Source of the DNA: Prinsepia uniflora
Lineage: Eukaryota > Streptophyta > Magnoliopsida > Rosales > Rosaceae
Direction: 5' to 3'
DNA length: 64,000 nt
Assembly: GCA_032719365.1 (NCBI GenBank)
Contig: CM064875.1
Location: forward strand, 30,898,693 to 30,962,692
Numbering within the stretch: position 1 is the stretch's first letter; each line of letters starts with the position of its first letter. Both the position numbers and the translations under genes were made by a program. This document shows positions 10,593 to 19,616 of this stretch, one piece after another. Below the pieces are notes generated by a model. The model saw only the letters and a program-made list of their open reading frames with translations. It searched no databases and was not told where the DNA came from.

Positions 10593-10801
10593 TGGTATCA
10601 TTAGTCAACTGAATCATTCTGATTCCATCCTAAATCAGTGTAGATACTTTATTATTCTTATAGATACTTACCTATTTAGGTATATGATTTCTTTCCTAGC
10701 TTAAGGTGTAATTTCCTACTTAGTCTCTACTAGAAACAGTACATATGGGAATTCTCTGTTGTAAGTTAACTTAAGATTTGAATATACAGAAATTCATACC
10801 A
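10593..10801 (+). repeat. 3' LTR of copia element C
   Basis: 209 bp, same length and ends (TGGTAT...ATACCA) as 473-681, differing by scattered substitutions. It follows the RNase H tail and is followed by unique sequence, so it is the right end of the tandem copia block. Confidence 0.88.
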
Positions 10802-11023
10802 CTATATCCGCATTGTCTTTTGAGGATCTAAACCATCTATTTTTAATTTAAGTTTTCATTCATGGTGTGTATTCCTCAATTGAAGTTCGCTAAGTCACTC
10901 TATAGATGATCATTTCAGTCCTCGATGGTACAGGGAGGATTTCTAAATCCACGTGAGAATTATATTACGTGAATGGAAATATTATGTTGCAAATGACTCA
11001 TTGTTCTGCTCGTCTTGGAACAG

Positions 11024-11338
11024 ATCAAGAGGATGATTGTTCATGCTGTTGAGGATGTGATATCTTCAGATCAGAATGCAAGGTGAGTCTAGATTTACGA
11101 TAGCCTTATATTTGAGTGGTAGTCGGCCTTTTGGTAGTTAAATCATGAAATCTGTGCATAAAGATCCCAATGCATGGTCAGAGGTGCGCTGTTGTTCCAA
11201 TTTGTGCCTCAACTTCTACGATTTATAGCGTGAAACTTGTAGTCTGGGAATATCTGTAGAGATGAGTTTCTTAATGATTTGGTTTCCTTCAGGCCTAAGA
11301 AAACTGCTAATCCAAAGCGGAGAGAATGCAAGTATTGA
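11024..11338 (+). CDS. Two terminal exons of an unidentified host gene
   Basis: A splice acceptor TTGGAACAG at 11023 precedes 59 bases (11024-11082) reading IKRMIVHAVEDVISSDQNA. They end in AG|GTGAGT, a consensus donor. A 210-bp intron ends TTCCTTCAG at 11292. The second exon (11293-11338) continues the same phase with RPKKTANPKRRECKY and a TGA at 11336-11338. Possible poly(A) signal AATAAA lies near 11612. The peptide is basic at its end and I do not recognise the family. Upstream exons are not in the window: copia C ends 220 bp upstream, so the gene was either invaded in an intron or is a fragment. Splicing is inferred from signals only. Confidence 0.5.
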
Positions 11339-12606
11339 AGATGGGAAGTGGTCCATCTTTAGCTGTCTACTGCTTGATCTTGCACTTATCCATGCCATAA
11401 GAAGTATCATCTACATTTTGCTACATAACGTAGCATTGTAATGTTGTGCCCTCCATTCTCATCATTTGTTTTTTTCTTGTTTGTTTAAGACCTAATCTCA
11501 TACCGAATCGTGTAATGTATTTAATTAACTTATCTAATTCTAATGGTACTGGCAGTTAGTGTTAACATCCCTTATTAATGTTCCCTGAATGAATCCTGTC
11601 AAATGACTGCAATAAAAACAGAAGCTGTGCAACTTTGGGAACATTTTGTAGGGTTTCGTCTTTTTCTGTGTTTTAGCAGATATTATTTTTCTATGTGACT
11701 TACCTGACATGTGGATATAAATACCAATAATTCAAATTTAAAAATAAATACATTTGTTATTTTTCTAAGCCTCGTTCGATTTTTCTAATATTCTTCTTGG
11801 ATTCCTCTTTTTCCTTCCCACATACCCGGAACGACGATGGAGGTCTTGCTAGATCTCCATCTATGCTGGAGATGATGAAATCCTTCAATCTAACCCCACA
11901 GATCCTTTGAGCTGCAGCCCACCATCGCTACAGATCCCTTGAGCCTCAATCCAACCAAACATGCTCGAAAGTCAAAACCCAGAAAATTAACGAATAAAAA
12001 CGAAGAGCGAAGGAAACTAAATTATTTGTTTTAGTTTTAAGATTTTTTAATTAATTGGAGTTTTGAGAAGAATCAAAGAACACGAAGTGGACGAAGAGGA
12101 GGAACAGAAGAAGACCATCTTGTTGCTGTCGTCATTGGCGCCGCTGCCAACAGTATACCATAATCAGCATCTCCAAAACCCAGGAAATTAACAAATAAAA
12201 AAGGAAGAACAAAAAGGAAATTAAATAATTTATTTAGTTTGCAGGGTTTTTTTTTTCCCATTTTTTTAATTAATTGGTGGCCATGGCATGGGAGGGGTAT
12301 GGATCACATGATTGTAGCATTAATAAAAGTCGAAGAACACTAAAAATAAAAAAAGAGTTGAAGAATAAGAAGGATTGGAGAAAGAAAAAAAATGTTTTGA
12401 TTTGGAATAAAATATATCAAAATTTGAAATTAGTATTATTATTGTCTTTATTTCCATGGCATAATACAATTTAAAAAGTTCAAGGTACTTAAATATTAAA
12501 TGTGAAATGTTAGATATAACTCTGAAATTTGATGTAAACCACATGTTACTAAAGTGTAATTTACTCTTGTTTGTTTCAATTTGGGTTAAAGTTTGTGTTG
12601 AATTAA
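11339..12606. other. AT-rich intergenic DNA with a diverged direct duplication
   Basis: The first ~300 bp may be the 3' untranslated region of the host gene. Two diverged direct copies of about 100 bp lie at roughly 11963-12075 and 12172-12280; both begin AAACCCAG, contain AAATTAA and runs of A, and end in TTAATTAATTGG. No coding region or RNA gene is visible. Confidence 0.5.
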
Positions 12607-12611
12607 AGATT

Positions 12612-12989
12612 TGTTGATGCAAAAATTGTACCAACGAAACTGTAAAGACACGCACGCACACCAAGACACAAGAAAGTACGTGGTTCACCCAAATCGGGCT
12701 ACGTCCACGGTGTTGCCTCCCTCTCATTGATAATATGATATTTTATACAAGTATAAGGCTCTGAGCCTTTGAGAGATAATAGTGTTTGTAGAGAGGATGA
12801 AGATGTTGAGTCCCCAGAATAAGGGAGGAGGCTCCCTATTTATAGGAGTTATCTAGGATTAGGTCATAGTTGTAGTATTCAGGCATGAGCCTTGTTGACG
12901 GGCCTCCAAGATGAGCCTTGAACATGGGCTTTAGTAATTCTCCCAAGTCGTCTTAAATAGGCCTATTACTTGGTCAGATGCAGCGTCCC
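12612..12989 (-). repeat. 3' LTR of element G
   Basis: Direct repeat of 14639-15016 with a few substitutions. Homology stops at ...GCAGCGTC (12987), where the expected TCAACA-type end is replaced by CCCC, so the inner terminus is altered. Contains a conserved block with GTGGTTCACCCAAATCGGG and a likely TATA-type stretch (CTATTTATAGG, near 12838, plus-strand reading). Confidence 0.85.
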
Positions 12990-13319
12990 CAAGTTCTTGA
13001 TTGAGGTGGACTGCCTCGGTTGAGGACTTTCAGGTAAAGTGCACTGACCGAGCAACTCTTCATTTTTGCACTGCTCCGCTCGGTGTACCATCAGTCCCCC
13101 AAGTCCTCGGTCGAGGTAGGATACGGAAGAGAAGACGCCCTGTAGTGTGTTGTATGTCTGAGTGGATTGACGTTGTAGTGATTGCGCTCTGGTAGTCTCC
13201 TAGTGAGTATGACTTCATGTATGAATCTGACTGCTTGTGAGTGATTGTGGCTGTAGATACGTCTCAGTCGATAGGTGCGCTGAGTGTAGCATTGAATGTT
13301 GAGCAACGAGTGCGTATTA

Positions 13320-13640
13320 ATGTTTTGAGCAGCGGGTGGTCGATAATGTGTTGAGCAGCGGGTGCTCGGAGCAGCAGGTGCTCGGTAATGTGTTGAGCAG
13401 CCGGTGCTCGATAATGTGTTGAGCAACAGGTGTTCGGAGCAGCAGGTGCTTTATAATGTGTTGAGCAGCAGGTGATCGATAATGTGTTGAGCAGCAGGTG
13501 CTCGGTAATGTGTTGAGCAGCGGGTGCTCGGAGCAACGGGTGCTCGATAATGTGTTGAGCAGCAGGTGCTCGGAGCAGCTGGTGCTCGATAATGTGTTGA
13601 GCAGCAGGTGCTCGGAGTAGCAGGTGCTCGATAATGTGTG
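13320..13640. repeat. Minisatellite inside G (TGTTGAGCAGC / GGTGCTCG units)
   Basis: About ten units built from TGTTGAGCAGCAGGTGCTCG followed by ATAATG or GTAATG, some with an extra GAGCAGCAGGTGCTCG half-unit. Long frames across it are repeat artefacts. Confidence 0.85.
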
Positions 13641-13870
13641 GAGTGTATGTATGAGTTCATGTATGTATGAATGTGCGAGGGCATGTATGTATGTCATGTA
13701 TGAGTGACATGTATGTCGGTATGCGCGAGGGCATGTATGTGTGACATGTATGCGTATATGCATGAGGGCATGTATGTGTGACATGTATGAGTGGCATGTA
13801 TGTCGTTATGCGCGATGACATGTATGTGTGACATGCATATGTATATGCACGATGACATGTATGTATGTCA
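13640..13870. repeat. ATGTATG / GACATGTATG repeat block inside G
   Basis: Short-period repeat dominated by GGCATGTATGTGTGACATG and variants, alternating purine-pyrimidine over about 230 bp. Confidence 0.8.
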
Positions 13871-13919
13871 TGTAATGATGGTTAGAAGGGATTTTTGATT
13901 GAAAGTGTTACCTGGTTGT

Positions 13920-14310
13920 ATAGTAGAGGGTCCGAGAGGACATTGGTGGAGACCGACCTAGCAAGGAGTGGGGCACATCGGTGGGGACCCTCGGAGATGG
14001 GAGTCCGAGGGGACATCGGTGGGGACCGATGAAGAGGGGGGTCCGAGGGGACATCGGGAGGCCGACCGAAGTCCGAGGGGACATCGGGAGGCCGACCGAA
14101 GTCCGAGGGGACATCGGGAGGCTGACCGAGCAGAGAGTCCGAGGGGACATAGGGAGACCGACCGAGCAGGGAGCCCGATGGGACATCGGTGGGGACCGAT
14201 GAAGAGGGGGGGGGGGGGGGGGTCCGAGGGGACATCGGGAGGCCGACTGAGCAGAGAATCCGAGGGGACATCGGGAGACCGACCTAGCATGTAGTCCGAG
14301 GGGACAACGG
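13920..14310. repeat. About 30-bp tandem repeat inside G with a 17-base G run
   Basis: Units begin GTCCGAGGGGACATCGG and continue with GAGGCCGACCGA; three consecutive units near 14040-14130 are nearly identical. A 17-base G run lies at 14206-14222. Proline-rich frames on the minus strand come only from the repetition. Confidence 0.85.
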
Positions 14311-14617
14311 GAGGCTACAGAAGGCTAAAAAGTAGCTGTTATTTGTTTGTGGTGGTCAGAGTTTGCAGGGGCGTAAAGTACCAAAAATTTGTGGTTTACA
14401 GAGACTACAATATATTTATTTATTTTGTGGTGGGAAAGAGGCTTTGTGAGAGAAGCACAAGGGGCTTCGACCGACCGAGAAAGGAGAATTTCCCTGCGTT
14501 CTTCCTGCGTATTGGACAGATTGTATTTTCTGACTTTTTCTTGGTGTTCTTGGCGGCCATGGTGTTTTAGCAGGTAAGAAAAATTGAAAAGAACCGACAT
14601 AACCTTTTGTATCGATT

Positions 14618-14635
14618 CCCACAGACGGCGCCAAA
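14618..14635 (-). other. Primer-binding site of element G
   Basis: Minus strand: TTTGGCGCCGTCTGTGGG beside the 5' LTR. The TGGCGCCGT core fits the 3' end of tRNA-Asp, a primer used by several plant LTR families. This differs from the Met-type sites elsewhere in the window. Confidence 0.65.
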
Positions 14636-14638
14636 CGG

Positions 14639-15016
14639 TTGATGTAAAAATTGTACCATCGAGACTGTAAAGACACGCACGCACACCAAGACACAAGAAA
14701 GTACGTGGTTCACCCAAATCGGGCTACGTCCACGGTGTTGCCTCCCTCTCATTGATAATATGATATTTTATACAAGTATAAGGCTCTGAGCCTTTGAGAG
14801 ATAATAGTGTTTGTAGAGAGGATGAAGATGTTGAGTCCCCAGAATAAGGGAGGAGGCTCCCTATTTATAGGAGTTATCTAGGGTTAGCTCATAGTTATAG
14901 TATTTAGGCATGGGCCTTGTTGATGGGCTTCCAAGATGAGCCTTGAACATGGACTTTAGTAATTCTCCCAAGTCGTTTTAAATGGGCCTATTTCTTGGTC
15001 AGATGCAGCGTCAACA
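14639..15016 (-). repeat. 5' LTR of element G
   Basis: 378 bp, ends TCAACA at 15016 followed by target duplication AGATT. Paired with 12612-12989. Confidence 0.87.
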
Positions 15017-15021
15017 AGATT

Positions 15022-15782
15022 GGATTTTGAAGCTTCAATTGATGTTGTGTTGTAAGCTTTAGCTAGATGATTTTCTTTACACCCGAGAAATCACTACGAG
15101 CCAAAGATAAGGAACCCATAGAATAAAAGATTCAATTCTCTTGAAAACCCAGTCCAATTCACATCCACTTGAGATCATAGGGAAATGTCAAGTGTGAAAG
15201 GGGGGATTATAGTTTGTCAAGCACCAAAACTGTAGGAGAGCAAGGGGAGGGATGGCACACCCCGACCCGGAAAGTCCGTTTAAGGCACGCATGTCGAGGC
15301 GTGTTGGCCGACATCTGGACGATGACATCAAGATGATGCAGCCATTTTAGACTAAGAGGGCACGTTTTGGAGAGCCGGATGAAACCTAACTAGTAAAAAC
15401 CGATAACGTTTCCCCCGTCTATAGAAACTTAGAGCATGTACGAATTTAAGTCGATGATCATACACGAAACTTACACGCCGATACCCGATTAAACTGTCAG
15501 TTTTACTCTACATCTGGGAGTGAGTGTTAGAGTAACCTCCGAACTCCTCAAAGTACGTGCCCGCCGTTGAAACTAGAGAGGTTTAAAACACAAGGGTGAG
15601 TGGACCCATATGTTATTTCAGGGTAAAACCGTTTTCAATAAACAACATTTAATCCCTTGTTTTATAATAAAACCCAAAGCGTTTATAATATACTTGCACG
15701 TAATACGAGAAATAAAATATCAATCATAAAATAATAATTTAACCAATATGCACAAATGAGCTATGCAAAAACTAATAATACG
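15022..15782. other. Unassigned DNA, possibly a decayed LTR fragment
   Basis: 15022-15250 shows nothing recognisable. From 15253 (TGGCACACCCCGACCC) the sequence resembles the edge of a gypsy LTR, and GGGTGAGTGGACCC at about 15594 resembles a segment seen inverted in other LTRs here. No second copy is found in the window, so this is tentative. The Cassandra-like element begins at 15783. Confidence 0.35.
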
Positions 15783-16067
15783 TGTCATGACCCGACCTTC
15801 TCCAATATGATATTTTCCGCTTTGGGCCCAACCCTCACGGTTTTATTCTCAAGAGCTCATGTGCAACTTTCCAGTGGGTCACCCATCTTGGGATTTTACC
15901 AGCCCCTACTCGCTTAACTTTGGAGTTTCCCAGGAATCTAAAGTGAGTGAGCTCCCAAAAGGCCTCCTATTCGATAAATATACGCCCACACATATAAGGC
16001 GCATCCTTTAGATCACACCGGGTGATGTGGGATTGCTAACCATGCCCCAAAGGCACGGGTCCTCACA
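15783..16067 (-). repeat. 3' LTR of a Cassandra-like TRIM
   Basis: 285 bp, TGTCATGACCCG...CCTCACA on +, so TGTGAGG...CATGACA in element orientation. It repeats at 29542-29719. It contains a 5S-rRNA-like block (15862-15931) and the stretches TTTGGGCCCAACCCTCA and ATCACACCGGGTGATGTGG. A LTR with a 5S-derived domain is the defining mark of Cassandra TRIMs. Confidence 0.7.
15862..15931 (-). other. 5S rRNA-like domain inside the Cassandra-like 3' LTR
   Basis: Minus strand reads AACTCCAAAGTTAAGCGAG, then a variable stretch, then AAGATGGGTGACCCACTGG. These correspond to the 5S rRNA segments AACTCCG(C/A)AGTTAAGCG and GGATGGGTGACCTCCTGGGAAGT, in the same order and spacing class. Only about 70 of 120 nt are represented, so it is a derived domain and not a 5S gene. 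Confidence 0.65.
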
Positions 16068-16132
16068 ATCCACCTCCTTTGGGGCCCAGCGTCCTCAATG
16101 GCACACTCAATTCCAGCCGGGGTTGGGCTCTG
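16068..16132 (-). other. Interior of the Cassandra-like TRIM, cut in its primer site by E1
   Basis: The purine-rich tract (minus: CCAAAGGAGGTGGA) lies at 16070-16083 beside the 3' LTR. GGGCTCTGA at 16124-16132 is part of the primer-binding site (minus TGGTATCAGAGCCC). Its other part, GGTACCA with one change, lies at 29532-29538 next to the second LTR. E1 sits between them, flanked by TCTGA (16128-16132) and TCTGG (29529-29533). Confidence 0.65.
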
Positions 16133-18618
16133 ATGTGAATACTCGGAAATTCGAAAAAGGGAATTTTGGAAATTTTAGAAGGAAATGACGATTTTGACCC
16201 TAATTTAAGTGGTCAAAAGTTGAATTTTTGACCGGAGTGCTATTTGGACTTTCCGTGAAGACCGTTGCGTAGGTCTCGAAATGCTAAGTCTGTAGACAGG
16301 CGGCACATCGAAATCAGAGTTCGGATGAGCAAGTTATGGGTATAAACTGTTGAAGGGCATTTTCATAATTGTGCTTGAGGACATTTCGGGAAACCAAGGG
16401 AAATTTGGTCTTTTCCTAAATTGGTGAGTGAGTCAACTTGTTTTTGTGAGGGGTGACATCTGTCACCATTAGGCTTGAGTTAGTGGCACCACGCGACAAG
16501 TGTATGTGGGTGTTGGGTGTATGTTGCAATAATGTATTTGTGTGTTCAAAACAGAGTGTAATGGCTGGAAAAAAAAATCATCCATCCAGCAACCATACGA
16601 GAACACCGAGTAAGAAATCTAGAGAGGAAAGAGAGAGAGGAAGAGAAAGATACGAAGAGAAAACTTGAAAATTTGGGAGGGTCGAACCCAAAAAACCCAG
16701 AAAATTTGGAAGACAAGCTTGGATTCGAATGTCGCGTTTTAGAGTTGGATTATCGAAACTGACGTTAGGATTTGTTTCTAGGATTCAAACGAATCAAACC
16801 AGCACAAAAATGAAAGGAATCGATGAGGTTTTGGCCCAGAATAGAGATGACGACTTCTTTGAATTTCAAATTCTAAGTCGAGTAATTGAAGGTGTGAAAG
16901 CATGAAATTAACTTTGAATTCATGGTTAGAATGATCCCAATATGGTTTATGGTCGATTAGAATGGAGGAAAAAAATCGAAATTGAACGGATTGAATGATG
17001 AACACGACCTGCGATACTTTCGAATTCTCGAGCTCATGCTGGACCATTTTGAGGTAAGGATTCATGCAATTGACGTTATGGACCCTCAATTGAGATGAAC
17101 TCGATACTATTAGATGATTGAAACGTTGAAATTGATGCAGTATTGAACGAGAACAATCCGAGTCAACACGCGGGTTAAAGGACTAGTTTTGCAGAGAAAC
17201 AGGTTGTAAGGACGATGAACAGTGTATGCGCGTGGGCCTCATGCATAGCTGCTTGCTGCGGTGCCTAAGGATGCGAAGTGTATATATACGTTTTCAATAT
17301 GTATTTATATCTCGGAAAATTAAGGGATTTTAATGTGATATTATTTGGGGTGTTAATGAGCCTCGATGATGATTGTTGACAAGATTTACGATTCCTGGAA
17401 TTTACAAAAAAATGTGCAACTCAGAAGCAAGCAGCTTGGACGGTGTGTGAGTGGACTTTGTTTTATAACTATGATGCATGCATTAATGTTTTAAATGCTT
17501 TATCGTATGATTTGAGTTGAAATGATTTGAATGATGATTTCATATAATTGCTTGATGATTTTGTGGATTTAATTATTAATTTATGAACTATTTTACGGAT
17601 TTGTGTGAAAATGACATGTTGGGCTTGAGACCCAATTGGATAATGATTTTGACTTGGATTTGGGGTCAAATGTGAATACATGGTTGAATTGATGGTTTTC
17701 GGATTTACGAAATGATGTTTTGGGGTTGAGGCCCTGTTGGAAACGTTTTTGACTTAGAGTGCGAGTCCATGTGAATTTGAAAGCAAGGTTGTAATTTGAA
17801 TACCGATTTGGTATAGTTGATTTGGTGAAATATGGATTTATGAATTGAGTTCTGGACACTAGTTTATGATGGATTTGTGAAAACTGCTTTGTGAAAGCTA
17901 TGTCTCGGGCATAGGCCTTGTTGAAATGTATTGACTCGATTTGAGACATAATTGGTTTTAAAATGAATTTGTTGGATTCGATGAATGTGATATTGGGTTT
18001 AAAGACTTGGGAGTTTGAAGGCTCGTTAACCCGGGAGGCCTGATATGGTATTGAATTAAAGACTCGGGAGTTTCAAGATTCGTTAACTTGGGAGGCCTGA
18101 TATGGTATGGAGTTTAAAGACTTGGGAGTTTTAAGATTCGGATTCTGATATATGTGATTACTCTGAAATCCAGTATTTTTGATTTACTGATATTCGTGTC
18201 TTGATATTTCATATCATGATTTCATTGGTGGACATGAGTCGGGAAATCGTGGGCCATGGGAATTTTGAAACATGCTATGATTTTATCGGTCCACTATTTA
18301 TACTTGATTTGATTGCACCATGTTACTCATGTTTTATAATATGCATGCATGTTTTCTAAGTTGGAGGTAAGAATGATTTTCCTCAAGTGTATTTATAAAT
18401 GTTTATTTTGTCCACTCACACCTTTAATGTTCTTATTGACCCTCCAGGCTGTGGCACGAAGATCGGGGCTGATCGAGAGGTGGAGGCATGAGTGGGAACT
18501 AGTGTGGTTATCCCTTGTTTGGCAAGCACTGAGGGTATTTTTGGAACTTTAGTTGACTTGTTAGACGGGAGCAGGACCAGACACTTTTATCAAATTCCTT
18601 CTGGGATGGATTCTGTCA
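16133..18618 (+). repeat. 5' LTR of E1
   Basis: About 2.49 kb, starts TGTGAATACTCGGAAATTCG, ends ATTCTGTCA before the primer site. Homologous along its length to 26953-29528. Contains a GTGACATCTGTCAC dyad near 16454, degenerate TTTAAAGACT(C/T)G units at about 17998-18140, and the shared LTR motif TGTCCACTCACACCTTT near 18409. Confidence 0.82.
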
Positions 18619-18621
18619 AAT

Positions 18622-18639
18622 AGGTATCAGAGCATTTGG
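18622..18639 (+). other. Primer-binding site of E1, slightly decayed
   Basis: AGGTATCAGAGCATTTGG; the first base differs from the standard TGGTATCAGAGC. Confidence 0.7.
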
Positions 18640-18662
18640 TTATTGATTTGTGTTGCGACGTC

Positions 18663-19616
18663 ATGCCTCTAAAGCGCAAACCCCGTGCATGGCCAAATAA
18701 TGAGACGAGTATACGAGATTATATGAGATCCCTGGATAGATTTCAGGATGGAAATGACCCTGGATCGGGGGTCGGATATTGAATATGCATTCTGTTAAAG
18801 GGGGACTTATGTGGGTCATGAGAGTGAATGAGCCGAAAAGCTAGAAATGTAGCATAGATGGGCGAGTTGGACCCGAGGGAAATAGTTAATTGAGTTCTTC
18901 AATTGGAGAGAGTATTTCAGTTTTAATATGTAATGGGATATTCTCGATAGGATATGGTACACCAGGGTTGTTTGTGCTTGGTGACCAGATATGCCATTGG
19001 TGGCATGGATTACGAATATTGGATTTGGACTCGAGAAGAGTCAAGATATTGAAATTGGACTAAAAAAGAGTCAGGATATTGGTTTCGAATTGAGATGAGA
19101 CATCGTAATGTATCACTGCTCGGGAAGAGTTGGGAAGGTTGAAATGCGATCACGATTCACATAGCGAACGAGGGTTCAGGTGGAAACCTGAGGTACCGGG
19201 AGATTTGGGTTTAGACCTCAGGAGACAACTCAGTCTAGTGGGACGCCAGTTGGGTCCACTAGGAGATAGAGTGGCAGAGCTGACCGTACGGTGATTTGTT
19301 ATTCTTGTGGATAGCCTGGTAACATCATGAGAGAATGTCCACACCGATTAGGTAGTAGTGGTAAAGGTCAAGGTACACCTGAGTAGGGACCGAGTATGGC
19401 CTCAACTTCTGATGCGATAGGTGGGAAAGGAGTTGGTAGGGCCCATGGTGGACGGTGAAGACGTGGTCGGACTTTGGGACCACATGCCTGAGTTTTCGCA
19501 GTTACTTAACAGGAGGTCTGAGTAGCCCCTGGAGTGGTGACATGTATGCATACTTTTATTGGTCGTGATGTATGCATTTTGATAAATTCCGGGCTACACA
19601 CTCTATTATTACTCGA
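18663..19616 (+). pseudogene. Decayed gag and protease start of E1
   Basis: An ATG at 18663 opens MPLKRKPRAWPNNETS, then stops after 40 codons. A knuckle remnant at 19297-19341 reads CYSCG, stop, PGNIMRECP, with asparagine where the zinc-binding histidine should be. At 19490-19600 VFAVT and APGVVT match the protease leader of E9 (VFAVTQQQ...APGVVTGT), followed by ILINSG near the catalytic Asp position. The region ends at 19617 where the E2 LTR begins. Confidence 0.7.

Larger units (their letters stand above)
12612..15016 (-). mobile_element. Non-autonomous LTR retrotransposon G with repeat-filled interior
   Basis: Two LTRs of about 378 bp flank a 1.65-kb interior. The ends are TGTTGA at 12612 and TCAACA at 15016, and the 5-bp target duplication AGATT is exact (12607-12611, 15017-15021). 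A primer site next to the right LTR sets the orientation as minus. No gag or pol domain is found; much of the interior is three blocks of tandem repeats. It is larger than a TRIM and resembles a small LARD, dependent on proteins from other elements. The clean duplication and similar LTRs suggest a fairly recent insertion. Confidence 0.85.

Noticed and set aside
14030..14180. Possible CRISPR-like array of ~30-bp repeats
   Set aside because: Units are contiguous with no unique spacers, and the setting is a plant LTR element.
13882..14294. Overlapping proline/serine-rich frames on the minus strand and Gly/Arg-rich frames on the plus strand
   Set aside because: They come from translating a ~30-bp tandem repeat in several frames at once; no start context, domain or independent conservation.
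15862..15931. 5S rRNA gene
   Set aside because: Only about 70 of 120 nt are related, with many changes, and the block lies inside an LTR. It is a 5S-derived domain.
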